NCBI GenBank assembly: GCA_037179515.1
Contig: JAXCGZ010003825.1
Location: 82,501-146,500, forward strand
Reading direction: 5' to 3'
DNA length: 64,000 nt
Origin: Halocaridina rubra
Taxonomy: Eukaryota; Arthropoda; Malacostraca; Decapoda; Atyidae
Shown here: positions 26,940 to 49,132 of the stretch, piece after piece
Numbering within the stretch: the stretch's first letter is position 1
Layout of the letters: each line of letters starts with the position of its first letter
Made by a program: the position numbers and the translations under genes
Notes under the pieces: model-generated
Databases searched by the model: none
Told to the model about the DNA's origin: nothing
What the model saw: the letters and a program-made list of their open reading frames with translations, nothing else

Positions 26940-27105
26940 GTATTAATCCGAATTATGAGGAGGGACACAATGGATTTCTCCTGGGAAATCAAGGGTTGTA
27001 TTATTTCCTAACATCCCTTGATGGGTTCGATTGCAGATCTGTCACCTTTCTAATTGACAGCTCTAACCACAGAGCTCCTGTGCTCCCTTGCAGTCATTTA
27101 GCATG
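26940..27105 (-). repeat. Probable tRNA-derived SINE piece
   Basis: On the minus strand, gagctctgtggttagagctg and gcaatcgaacccatc resemble A and B boxes. Followed by a body with gggatgttaggaa. It lies about 150 bp before the first coding exon of wts. Confidence 0.5.
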
Positions 27106-27292
27106 AAAGTTCAATAATCAGCTTAACTGTTAAGCTCTAGCTTATCTGTTTGGATTATGTATTTAAACTGAATATGAAAATTTTGCATGATGGATATTCA
27201 TTCATATATGGTGAAGACCAGTGACATCTTTTTTCTCTCTTTGACAGATTAAATTGGACATGGTTAAAGTGTGGTAGTGGTTCCATGGCTCG

Positions 27293-32851
<5,559 letters not shown>

Positions 32852-32913
32852 TGGCCTTTTATTTGGCACTATTTAAAATGTGATAAAAGATCCGAGATTT
32901 GGGCTCTGTTAGA

Positions 32914-32991
32914 AATAAATCCTTGTGTAATCCTAAATCTCATGTCGTTGATTTCCAAGGACATAGTGTAAGTTATAGTTTATTAAATAAA
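32914..32991 (+). terminator. Candidate wts poly(A) signals
   Basis: AATAAA occurs at 32914-32919 and again at 32986-32991, 63 and 135 bp after the wts stop codon. Either could be used; the true cleavage site may also lie further downstream. Confidence 0.4.
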
Positions 32992-35354
<2,363 letters not shown>

Positions 35355-35356
35355 TA

Positions 35357-36653
35357 CAGTGTTACCACGGTTATTCGCGTTTCTTGGTTCGCATTCTCAC
35401 TCTATCGCAGTTTTTTTTTTTGGATAAATTATTATTTTATTTTATGGGTATACGCAAAAATATTAAAATATTGAAATTTTTTTTTTTTCAGTATTTTCAT
35501 TTTTTTATTGGAAATGTAAATTTACGTTGCTTGCTGTTATAATGTAAAGGGTGTTTTTTTAACAGTGCAGGGAGGGTTTATACAGTTTGTAAACGAAAAA
35601 ATAATTGTAAATGAGTGTGTGTCACGTCATCATCACCTCATTCATCGTAATTTTATCTATCACTTTCATAAAAATTTACGTTGCGTGCTGTTACTTATAA
35701 TGTAAAGGGTGTTTTTTTAACAATGCAGGGAGGGTTTATACAGTTCGTAAACGAAAAAATAATATAAATGAGTATGTATGTCACATCATCATCACCTCAT
35801 TCACCATAATTTTATCTATCACTTTCATAAAAATATACGTTGCGTGCTGTCATTTATAATGTAAAGGGTGTTTTTTTAACAGTGCAGGGAGGGTTTATAC
35901 AGTTCGTAAACAAAAAAATAATTGTAAATGAGTATGTGTCACGTCGTCATCACCTCATTCACCGTAATTTTATCTATCACTTGCATAAAAATTTACGTTG
36001 CTTGCTGTTAAATATAATGTAAAGGGTGTTTTTTTAACAGTGCAGGGAGGGTTTATGCAGTACGTAAACGAAAAAATAATTGAAAATGAGTATGTATGTC
36101 ACGTCATCATCACCTCATTCACCGTAATTTTACCTATCACTTTCATAAAAATTACGTTGCTTGCTGTTATTTATAATGTAAAGGGTGTTTTTTTAACAGT
36201 GCAGGGAGGGTTTATACAGTACGTAAACGAAAACATAATTGTAAATGAGTATGTATGTCACGTCATCATCACATTCACGGTAAGTTTTCCTATCACTTTC
36301 ATAAAAATTTACGTTGCTTGCTGTTATCTATAATGTTAAGGGTGTTTTGTTTAACAGTGCAGGGAGGGTTTATACAGTACGTAAACGAAAAAATAATTGT
36401 AAATGAGTATGTATGTCACGCCATCATCACATTCACGGTAAGTTTTCCTATCACTTTCATATATATTTACGCTTGCATGCTGTTATCTATGAAGTAAAGG
36501 GTAGTATGTTAACAGTACAGGGACAGTTTATACAGTGTAAACGTAAAAATATATTAAAATATCTATGTACATATAGGCTGATCCTACTTCGCGGATTTCC
36601 TGGTTCGTGCCGGGTCCCGGAACCGAACTACTGCGATAAGTGAGGCAACACTG
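35357..36653. mobile_element. TA-flanked TIR element (Tc1/mariner or pogo-like, non-autonomous) carrying a minisatellite
   Basis: The ends CAGTGTTACC (35357) and the complement of CAGTGTTGCC (to 36653) form short inverted repeats flanked by TA on both sides (35355-35356, 36654-36655). That is the signature of Tc1/mariner-type insertion. The next bases on each side (cggttattcgcg; tcacttatcgcag) are also related. Most of the interior is a tandem array of a 157-bp unit. No transposase frame is present. Confidence 0.65.
35515..36560. repeat. 157-bp minisatellite, about 7 units
   Basis: The marker acgttgc-like phrase recurs at 35524, 35678, 35837, 35995, 36154, 36311 and 36469, spacing 154-159 bp. 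Each unit contains aatgtaaagggtgttt, aacagtgcagggagggttta and gtcatcatca-like stretches. The last unit is the most diverged and partial. Repeated open frames here are shadows of the repeat. Confidence 0.9.
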
Positions 36654-36785
36654 TAGTCACCTAAAAAAAAAGGGGGCAAAATCCCCCCCCCCAAAATGTT
36701 AAAATTTATAGAATAATATGTAAAATAATTTTAAAACCTTAGAAATTTTAAAAATATCGAGTATATTCTTCATTAAAGATAGTTC

Positions 36786-36961
36786 CGGTTTTACGTCACG
36801 GACTCCCTTATCAACCAAGGGCTAGGACGGTTGCCTTCTTACGAAGGACTTGTTTTGGCAGATGTAATCCTTACGCTGAGTGCATGCCTTTGCTAACCTC
36901 AGACCGTGACGGGGCGCGAACCCTCGACCTGACGCCTCAGAGTCGGAGACGCTATCGAAAA
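36786..36961 (-). repeat. tRNA-derived SINE, second copy
   Basis: Read on the minus strand it starts with TAGCGTCTCCGACTCTGA, then GGTCGAGGGTTCGCGCC, and continues into the same 3' body found at the left window edge (for example aacaagtccttcgtaagaag). The tRNA-like head is more complete here than in the first copy. Confidence 0.6.
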
Positions 36962-38266
<1,305 letters not shown>

Positions 38267-38275
38267 ATCGAAAAA

Positions 38276-39109
38276 ATGAAAGACGTTGTGATGGAAAGGG
38301 CAAATCCACTGATTAAACAGGTACTTGATAAAGAGAAAACAGTGGTAATCTCAGGCATAAGCGAATCCCAGGAGCCAAAATGGCAGGGGAGACTCGAAGA
38401 AAATAAAGCTAGAGTTGTAGACCTAATAAGAAAGCTTGGAGTAGTTTGTGGTCCTGAGGATATTGTAAGCATTCACCAACTAGGCAAATACTCGAGGGAA
38501 GGAAAGCAGAGACCAACAAAAGTAAGCTATGAGAGAGGGGAAACATGTAGAGAAATATTGATCAGAAAAAAAAGAAGTTTAAAAGACCTTCAAGAATTCA
38601 AAGAAGTGTTCATTAGACGATACAGAACACAGGAGGAGATGGGAAAGATAAAAAACTTGTTGCAAGAGGCAAGAAGGTTAAATGAGGAAGGAAATGAAGA
38701 AGAAGAAAAATTTTCATTTCAGAGTTCTTCCAGACAAAGGGGAGATAAAGAGGATAATGACAGAAGATCAGGGGATGGGGCATCATTAAGATTGTTATGC
38801 ACAAATGCTGATGGATTAGCTGGTAAGGCAGTAGCATTAAAAGATAGGATTCACAACAGTAGGGCAGATATAGTAGCAATTACAGAGACTAAGTTGAGTG
38901 AGGACATAAACAGTGTCACAGTTTTTCCTAAGGGCTTCAGAATATTAAGGGTTGAAAGATCTGAGAGGACTGGTGGAGGGATAGCACTGCTCATAAGTGA
39001 TAGGATTCAAGTTGAAGAAATAAACTTGGCTATAGAAAGTGATTTCAAGGAATTTCTTATTGCTCGCATAAATACTGGGTCAGAGAGCATTATAATAACT
39101 TGTATATAA
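38276..39109 (+). pseudogene. LINE copy A: ORF1-like region plus endonuclease N-terminus
   Basis: A 277-codon open frame. Residues 1-150 resemble the nucleic-acid-binding ORF1-type region of LINEs (TVVISGISES, then a charged helical stretch). Residues 170-277 are the start of an AP-like endonuclease (RLLCTNADGL; ITETKLSED). It ends prematurely at a frameshift exactly where ITCIYNPPRNENR should continue. It is unusual that both regions sit in one frame. Confidence 0.7.
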
Positions 39110-39987
39110 CCCACCAAGGAACGAGAATAGGCTAGAAATTTTTGAGGAAAGTCATATAGGTACTATTGAAGTCATAAACTCAGTTGTTAACATGGCACAG
39201 GAGAGAAAATGTAGGATTTTGATTATGGGAGATTTTAATCATAAAGAGATAGATTGGATAAACCTTGACCAATACAGTGGTGAAGACTCAATCGGGTTTA
39301 GATTCCTAGATTGTGTACAAGGGAATTCCTACACCAACATGTAATGGAACCAACGAGGGCCAGGGATGGGGATGAGCCATCACTACTTGATCTAGTATTC
39401 ACAGATTATGTGTTGGATATTGAAAAAATTGAGTATGAACCACCAATTGGAAAGAGTGACCACTGTGTGTTGTTGATGGAGTATATCATTGAAGATATTC
39501 TGCCTGAGAGTAGAGGCACTGAGGACATGAGGAGGAACTATCCGAAAGATTACATCAGAGTGAATGAGCTTTTTGCAGTTATTGACTGGAGAACCTTATT
39601 TTACAACAAATCTGTACAATAAATGTATGACATCTTTTGTGAGAAATATGGGAAGATAGTAGATTGCTGCATACCTGTCACCAAAGTAGGTGTAATTCAT
39701 GTCAGAGAGAAATGATTCGATAATGAGTGTAAAAGAGCTAAGGAGTGGAGAGACAAATGCTGGAAAAGGTATAGGAGGAGAAAAAACATAAATGCCTGGA
39801 AAACCTACAAAAGAGCAAGAAATGATTACCTAAGTAAAAGAAGAGAGGCAGAGAGAGACTATGAGAGGGACATCAGTAGGAAGGCTAAAGAAAATCCCAA
39901 GCTTTTCCACAGCTTTATTAGAGGAAAACTGAAGGTAAAAAAAAACAGGTTTTAAGGCTTAAGAGAGCGGATGGAAGCATCTCTGAG

Positions 39988-41607
39988 ATGGATGAAGAGA
40001 TCTGCAAAGAATTGAACAAGGAGTTTCAGTCAGTATTTACAGTAGAAAATACCCCACCCCCTCAGATTGCAGAGATAGAAGCCCAAGGGCCGGTATTAGA
40101 GAACATCAACCTTACAGCCACAGAGGTATGCAAGGTGCTGATGGATTTAGATGTTCATAAAACTACGGTCCTGATGATATATCCCCTCATGTACTTAAAA
40201 AATGCACAAACTCAATATCAGTGGCACTAAGTATCATATTTAAAAAGTCACGGGAGTCAGGGGATATTTCAAGATGCTGGAAACAAGCAAACGGGATACC
40301 TGTCTTGAAAAAGGTAAGGAGGGATACGGCTCTGAACTATAGACCAGTTTCCTTGACCAGCATAGTTTGCAAAGTTATGGAGAAACTACTAAGGAAACAT
40401 ATCTCTCTTCACTTGGAATCCTTCAACTTTTTGTCAGTGAGACAACATGGCTTCAGAGAAGGTAGATCAACAGTAACAAACTTATTAGAATTTTATGATG
40501 AGGTAAGCCGAATCTTACAGGAAAGAGAGGGCTGGGCAGATTTCATATTCCTAGACTTCCAGAAAGCGTTTGACACTGTTCCACATGGGAGACTTATTAG
40601 GAAGCTGCAAGCAATGGCTAGAATAGGTGGAAATGTCTTGGAATGTATAAGAACTTACTTAGAAGGAAGGGAACAAAGGGTTAGAGTAAGACACTCAGTG
40701 TCTGAATGGAAAAGAGTTCTTAGTGGAGTTCCACAGCGTTCAGTTTTAGGGCCACTTTTGTTCCTTGTATATGTAAATGACCTACTAGAGTCTGTAAATT
40801 CATTCATGAATATGTATGAAGATGATGCAAAGATTGTGAAGAAAGTAGGAAACGAGAACAATGGTAGAAAACTTCAGGAAGATTTTAATAGTCTGCATGA
40901 GTGGTCAGAAAAGTGGCTAATGAAATTCAATACTTCAAAATGTAAGGTAATGAGAATGGGTACAAGTGCAAGAAGGCCCAAGCTTGACTACTCGGTGGCT
41001 GGAGTACAACTTCAAGAGACAGAAAATGAGAGAGATCTAGGCGTAAACATACTGGCAGATTTGTCTCCAGAAATTCATATAAATGGCATAGTAAGGGAAG
41101 CATATGCCATCTTATCAAATGTAAGGGTAGCCTTCAGGCACATAGACAAGGAAATGTTCAGAAATATTTATGTAACCTATGTGAGGTCAAAACTCGAATA
41201 TGCAGCCCCCTTTTGGAATCCGCACTTGAAAAAGCACATAGCTAAGCTTGAAAAAGTTAAAAGACATGCCACGAAACTAGTTCCAGAAATACGTACACTC
41301 ACTTATGATGAGAGGCTGAGGGAATTAGACTTACCATCACTGGAAGCTAGAAGATTGAGGGGGGATATGGTGAGTCTTTAAATTCCTTCATGGTTTTGAT
41401 AAAGTGGATAGGGGTCGATATTTTGATATGGCTGGCTCTAGAACTACAGGTCATAGTTTGAAGTTTGGTAAGAAAAGTTCTTTGCAGGATGTAAGGAAAT
41501 ACTTTTTCAGTGTAAGAGTAGTTGATAATTGGAATTGGCTAAGCAAGGAGGTAGTTTATGCTATCTCAATCCATAGTTTTAAGGACATGTATGATAAGTA
41601 TCACTAA
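39988..41607 (+). pseudogene. LINE copy A: reverse transcriptase region
   Basis: Three successive open stretches (39988-40230, 40221-41381, 41404-41607) form one RT domain broken by frameshifts near 40165 and 41375. Motifs are listed under copy A. The catalytic segment reads Y-E-D-D instead of F-A-D-D. Confidence 0.8.
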
Positions 41608-41694
41608 GTATAAAATGGAACCGATGAGGAGACGGGGAGATACGAGCTTTGGGCTCTTTCCCGTAAACACAATTAGGTAATCGCATACATACGT

Positions 41695-42926
<1,232 letters not shown>

Positions 42927-42956
42927 GCAGATGTCAATAACGTATTTGCATATGTA

Positions 42957-43572
42957 ATAAAAATCTATGCCAGGGACACAATAAACGAAACTGGATTGAA
43001 ATTTTCCATTTTACTATATAAAGCATGTTATTACAGTGCATTCGATCACTACCTGTTATCATTTTCAGTGCCAGTACCTATGTACAAAAATACAAACTAT
43101 ATTATTCGAATATTGAAATAACAGAGAATAATCTTGACAAAACAATGGGAGCAAAAATAAAGTTACGAAAAATTAGATTAAAGATGTACCAACAACAAAA
43201 GTAAATAACAAGTATTTACAATTAAATTTCTAAAATAGAAAATTCAGGAAAAGTACATTAGTACTTTATGTGAATCATATATGTTTAGATTAGGTTTTTC
43301 TATTGCTTTATCGTCATTGCTTCATATAATTCTAATTCTAATTTACCATTTAATCTTTTAATACCTTTAAAATTTTCGAATAGTATTGGATGTAACGTGC
43401 TGTCTCATTGCTTTCTTATTTCTGATGGCTGATGACTGAGAGTCCACAGTATTCTAGATAGAGCGAAGCAAGATGCAAAACGTTCTTGCCCGCATAGGTG
43501 ACCCTGCCGTTGCCACGTTAATACTGATATGCAACTGAGGACTCCAGCCCAGCAAATAATTTATCTTTAGTT
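42957..43572 (+). repeat. Left arm of large inverted repeat around Penelope-like element
   Basis: The 616-bp arm starts atctatgccagggacac and ends actccagcccagcaaataat.. atctttagtt. It is the reverse complement of 45626-46353 along its whole length with moderate divergence. Shared phrases include tgcattcgatcactac, cagtgccagtacctatgtac, atgtttagattag and aacgtgctgtctcattgctt. Confidence 0.8.
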
Positions 43573-43599
43573 TTAAAGCATTAGTGTAATCTTTTAAGT

Positions 43600-44180
43600 G
43601 CTCTAGAGTCTAGATGATATAATTACATCTAAATGAAGCCGACCAAGATGTAAGCAAGCCTCACTCCTTAACCTATTACTAGCCAGACACACCGTATGCT
43701 GTGACACAGGGTCTCCCTCCACCTGATGGTACAAAGCCGCCACCAATCTGCAGCGCATCACCCTGCCCAAGAACCTCCGCAGAAGCACAGCAGTCAACCT
43801 GCACCATTTGAGACCCTGTTACAAGTGCACCTGGTGAATAGTGGAAGATCTCATTAAGGAGTGCACCTTCTGCCAGGAAGCCTCACTGCATCCACTGTTC
43901 CACTGCATCCTCGAATGTGAAGTCTTTTCTGAAATTCGTTGGAAGACTAGTGCCCCAGTGACACCTAGCATGGATCCCAATGCCCTTCAGGTTGCTAGCT
44001 CCATAATCAGAATAGCAACAGTGAACTTCTAGATAACTAGACAACAACTCATGCTCATTGTCAAGCCATGACCTGAAGAGGTTGAGAACCAGTTCCCCAG
44101 CCTCTGCAGCGTGAGCCCAACACATGCTGATGTGGTTCCGAAATTAAGCCTTGTCTTTGCTGGTCATCAGCAAGACCCCT
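43600..44180 (+). pseudogene. Retroelement C-terminal fragment with zinc-knuckle-like motif
   Basis: The plus strand encodes, with a few stops, LQRITLPKNLRRSTAV and EDLIKECTFCQEASLHPLFH, then CILECEVF. The spaced C-x2-C...H...C pattern is typical of the end of non-LTR retrotransposon polyproteins. It lies between the inverted repeat arms, where a Penelope-like endonuclease might be expected. Confidence 0.4.
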
Positions 44181-44569
44181 TCTCTTTATTATTTTTCTCT
44201 TCCATATTTTGTTCATCCATTTATTTTTCATTTTTATATATTCATAAATTTGCTTTTGTCTAGTTTCCCTTTCCCTTCCTTCCTGGTGATCCTTTAGGGG
44301 TTAAAAGGGTGCACGTGGCACCATCATCTCTCCCTTCTTCGCCCCTATCCTGTCTCGGATTTCCTCTTCCTCTCAACAAGGCACCTCTAAAAAAATTTCA
44401 GGGGACTATTATTTCTGAGCGGAACATTTTTGTTCCCTCTTATCTTTGCAGATGTATTCCAGATCCAGCCGATCCTACCTGTGGGCCCACCAAGGCTCGG
44501 CCACCCTCATGGGTGGATATCAATAACGGAACACACGCAATTAATTACTTTCTTCATTAGACAAAGCAT

Positions 44570-45560
<991 letters not shown>

Positions 45561-45625
45561 CATTTTGTTATTTTGATGTAATAATATCATTTAGAGCAAT
45601 TAAAAGAATAGGGTAATTTAATAGA

Positions 45626-46353
45626 ACTAAAGATATATTACTTGCTGGGCTGGAGTCCTCAGTTGCATATCAGTAGTGTTGTGGCAACTGTAGGGTCACC
45701 TATGTGGGCATGAACGTTGCACGCTCGCACTGCCTGTGGCCTCTCCGCCCCTCATACGGGTCGTCGCCGGGCAGCCCCAACCCCCCACGGGTCCCCCGCG
45801 CCTGCCGCGCACCCGGTCTGGCGGGCCGACCGACCCGTGAGCGAAGCCAGCGCGTACCACGACAGCCGCAGTAAGTAGTCATCAGTCATCAGAAATAAGA
45901 AAGCAATGAAACAGCACGTTATATCCAATACTTTTTGAAAATATCAAAGTTATTAAAAGATAAAATAAGAATCTGAAAATGGAAATACATCAAGCAAGGA
46001 CAATAAAACAACATAAAACTAATCTAAACATATATGATTCACAAAAAAATAATGCATTTTCTTCTATTTTCTATTTTGGAATTTTAAGTGTAATAGTTGT
46101 TATGTATTTTTGTTGTTGTTACATATTTAATTGAATTTTAAGCAACTATTTACTTTATTCTTCCATTGTTTTGTCATGATTACTCTTTGTTATTTGAAAT
46201 TTCGGTGACATAGTTTGTATTTTTATACATAGGTAATGGCACTGAAGATAATTACAGATAGTGGTCGAATGCACTGTAATAAAGTGCTTTATAAATTAAA
46301 ATAATAAACTTCAATCCAGTGTCATTTACTGTGTCCCTGGCATCGAGTTTTAT
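45626..46353 (-). repeat. Right arm of large inverted repeat around Penelope-like element
   Basis: Complement of the left arm, 728 bp. It is longer because of a GC-rich segment (about 45718-45867) that replaces about 45 bp of the left arm. It may be the terminal repeat (pLTR) of the element. Confidence 0.8.
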
Positions 46354-46354
46354 C

Positions 46355-48240
46355 ACACACACACACAAACGAGCAAGAAATGACTACCTAATTAAAAGGA
46401 GAGAGGCAGAGAGAGACTATGAGAGGGACATCACCAGGAAGGCTAAAGAAAATTCCAAGCTTTTCCACAGCTGTATCAGAGGAAAACTGAAGGTAAAAGA
46501 ACAGGTTTTAAGGCTAAAGAGAGCGGATGGAAGCATCACTGAGACGGATGAAGAGATCTGCAAAGAATTGAACAAGGAGTTTCAGTCAGTATTTACAGTA
46601 GAAAATACCCCACCCCCTCAGATTGCAGAGATAAAAGCTCAAGGGCCGGTATTAGAGAACATCAACCTTACAGCCACAGAGGTATGCAAAGCGCTGATGG
46701 ATTTAGATGTTCATAAAGCTACAGGTCCTGATGGCATATCCCCTCATGTACTTAAAAAATGCGCAAAATCAATATCAGTGGCACTAAGTATCATATTTAA
46801 AAAGTCACTGGAGTCAGGGGAGATTCCAAGATGCTGGAAACAAGCAAATGTGATACCGATCTTCAAAATGGGAAGGAGGGATACGGCTCTGAACTATAGA
46901 CCAGTTTCCTTGACCAGCATAGTTTGCAAAGTTATGGAGAAACTACTAAGGAAACATATCTCTCTTCACTTGGAATCCTTCAACTTTTTGTCAGTGAGGC
47001 AACATGGCTTCAGAGAAGGTAGATCAACACTAACAAACTTATTAGAATTTTATTATGAGGTAAGCCGAATCTTACAGGAAAGAGAGGGCTGGGCAGATTG
47101 CATATTCCTAGACTTCCAGAAAGTGTTTGACACTGTTCCACATGGGAGACTTATTAGGAAGCTGCAAGCAATGGCTAGAATAGGTGGAAATGTCTTGGAA
47201 TGGATAAAAACTTACTTAGAAGGAAGGGAACAGAGGGTTAGAGTAAGACACTCAGTGTCTGAATGGTGAAGAGTTAGTAGTGGAGTTCCACAGGGTTCAG
47301 TTTTAGGGCCACTTTTGTTCCTTGTATATGTAAATGACCTACCAGAGTCTGTAAATTCATTCATGAATATGTTTGCAGATGATGCAAGGATTGTGAAGAA
47401 AGTAAAAAATGAGAACAATGGTAGAGAACTTCAGGAGGATCTAAATAGTCTGCATGAGTGGTCAGAAAAGTGGCTGATGAAATTCAATACTTCAAAATGT
47501 AAGGTAATGAGAATGGGTACAAGTGCAAGAAGGCCCAAACTTGACTACTCGGTGGCTGGAGTACAACTTCAAGAGACAGAAAATGAGAGAGATCTAGGAG
47601 TAAACATACAGGCAGATTTGTCTCCAGAAATACATATAAATGGCATAGTAAGGGCAGCATATGCATTCTTATCAAATGTAAGGGTAGCTTTCAGGCACAT
47701 GGACAAGGAAATGTTCAGAAATATTTATGTAACCTATGTGAGGCTAAAACTCGAATATGCAGCCCCCTTTTGGAATTCACACTTGAAAAAGTACATAGCT
47801 AAGCTTGAAAAAGTTCAAAGACATGCCACGAAACTGGTGCCAGAAATACACAATCTCAGTTATGATGAGATGCTGAGGGAATTAGACTTACCATCACTGG
47901 AAGCTAGAAGATTGAGGGGGGATATGGTGAGAGTCTTTAAATTCCTTCATGGCTATGATAGAGTGGATAGGGATCGATATTTTGATATGGCTGGCTCTAG
48001 AAGTAGAGGTCATAGTTTGAAGCTTCGTAAGAAAACTTGTTTGCAGGATGTAAGGAAATACTTTTTCAGTGTAAGAGTAGTTGATAATTGGAATTGGCTA
48101 AGCGAGGAGGTAGTTAATGCTATCTCAATCCATAATTTTAAGGACAGGTATGATAAGTATCACTAAGTATAAAATGGAACCGATGAGGTGACGGGAAGAT
48201 ACGAGCTTTGGGCTCTTTCCCGTAAACACAATTAGGTAAG
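46355..48240 (+). mobile_element. CR1/L2-like LINE, copy B, 5'-truncated
   Basis: Starts at the point equivalent to copy A 39815 (RARNDYL) and runs to the same 3' tail (cacaattaggtaag). It keeps a complete RT: KATGPDGISPHVLKK, NYRPVSLTSI, HGFREGRST, DFQKVFDTVPH, SGVPQGSVLGPLLF, MFADDARIV and LGVNIQADLS, down to SIHNFKDRYDKYH at 48166. The only inactivating change seen in the RT is TGA at 47267-47269 (in SEW*RVSSG), probably from AGA. It lies directly against the right arm of the Penelope inverted repeat. Confidence 0.85.
46400..48166 (+). pseudogene. LINE copy B reverse transcriptase with single in-frame stop
   Basis: Two open stretches in the same frame (to 47269 and onward to 48166) encode about 590 residues of RT and C-terminal domain. 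The F-A-D-D active site is intact. The best-preserved coding copy of the family in the window. Confidence 0.8.
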
Positions 48241-48255
48241 CCCACACAATCACAG

Positions 48256-48718
48256 AATCCGCACTTGAAAAAGCACATAGCTAAGCTTGAAAAAGTTCAA
48301 AGACATGCCACGAAACTGGTGCCAGAAATACGCAACCTCAGTTATGATGAGAGGCTGAGGGAATTAGACTTACCATCACTCGAAGCTAGAAGATTGAGGG
48401 GGATATGGCGACAGTCTTTAAATTCTTCATGGTTATGATAGAGTGGATAGGGATCGATATTTTGATATGGGTGGCTCTAGAACAAGAGGTCATAGTTTGA
48501 AGCTTCGTAATAAAACTTGTTTGCAGGATGTAAGGAAATACTTTTTCAGTGTAAGAGTAGTTGATAATTGTAATTGGCTAAGCGAGGAGGTAGTTAATGC
48601 TATCTCAATCCATAGTTTTAAGGACAGGTATGATAAGCATCACTAAGTATAAAATGGAACCGATGAGGAGACGGGAAGATACGAGCTTTAGGCTTTCCCG
48701 TAAACACAATTAGGTAAT
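48256..48718 (+). mobile_element. CR1/L2-like LINE, copy C, 3' fragment
   Basis: Begins at the equivalent of copy A 41218 (gaatccgcacttgaaaaagc) and ends at the same tail aattaggtaatt. It keeps KYFFSVRVVDN and SIHSFKDRYDKHH with a 1-base shift near 48400. Confidence 0.8.
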
Positions 48719-48720
48719 TA

Positions 48721-49110
48721 CAGTTATGATGAGAGGCTGAGGGAATTAGACTTACCATCACTGGAATCTAGAAGATTAAAGGGGGATATGGTAACAGTCT
48801 TTAAATTCCTTCATGGTTATGATAGAGTGGATAAGGATCAATATTTTGATATGGCTGGCTCTAGAAGTAGAGGTCATAGTTTGAAGCTTCGTAAGAAAAC
48901 TTCTTTGCAAGATGGTAAGGAAATACTTTCCGAGTGTAAGAGTAGATGATAATTGGAATTGGCTAAGCGAGGAGGTAGTTAATGCTATCTCAATCCATAG
49001 TTTTCAGGATAGGTATGATAAGTATCACTAAGTATAAAACGGAACCGATGAGGAGACGGGAAGAGACGAGCTTTGGGCTCTTTCCCGTAAGCACAATTAG
49101 GTAATCACAA
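48721..49110 (+). mobile_element. CR1/L2-like LINE, copy D, 3' fragment
   Basis: Begins cagttatgatgagaggctga and ends with aattaggtaatcacaattagg, showing the short tandem tail repeat of the family. It abuts copy C with no spacer. Confidence 0.78.
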
Positions 49111-49132
49111 TTAGGCAATCACACACACGCAC

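Noticed and set aside
35840..36643. Repeated open frames of 60-111 codons
   Set aside because: Shadows of the 157-bp tandem repeat; the frame changes with each unit.
43425..43480. Hammerhead ribozyme in the Penelope arms (ctgatga is present in both arms)
   Set aside because: Penelope-like elements often carry hammerheads, but the GAAA half of the core and a stem II could not be placed; a covariance search would decide.
45700..45882. GC-rich 60-codon minus-strand frame as a gene
   Set aside because: Sits inside a repeat arm, with low-complexity Arg/Gly composition and no homologous frame in the left arm.
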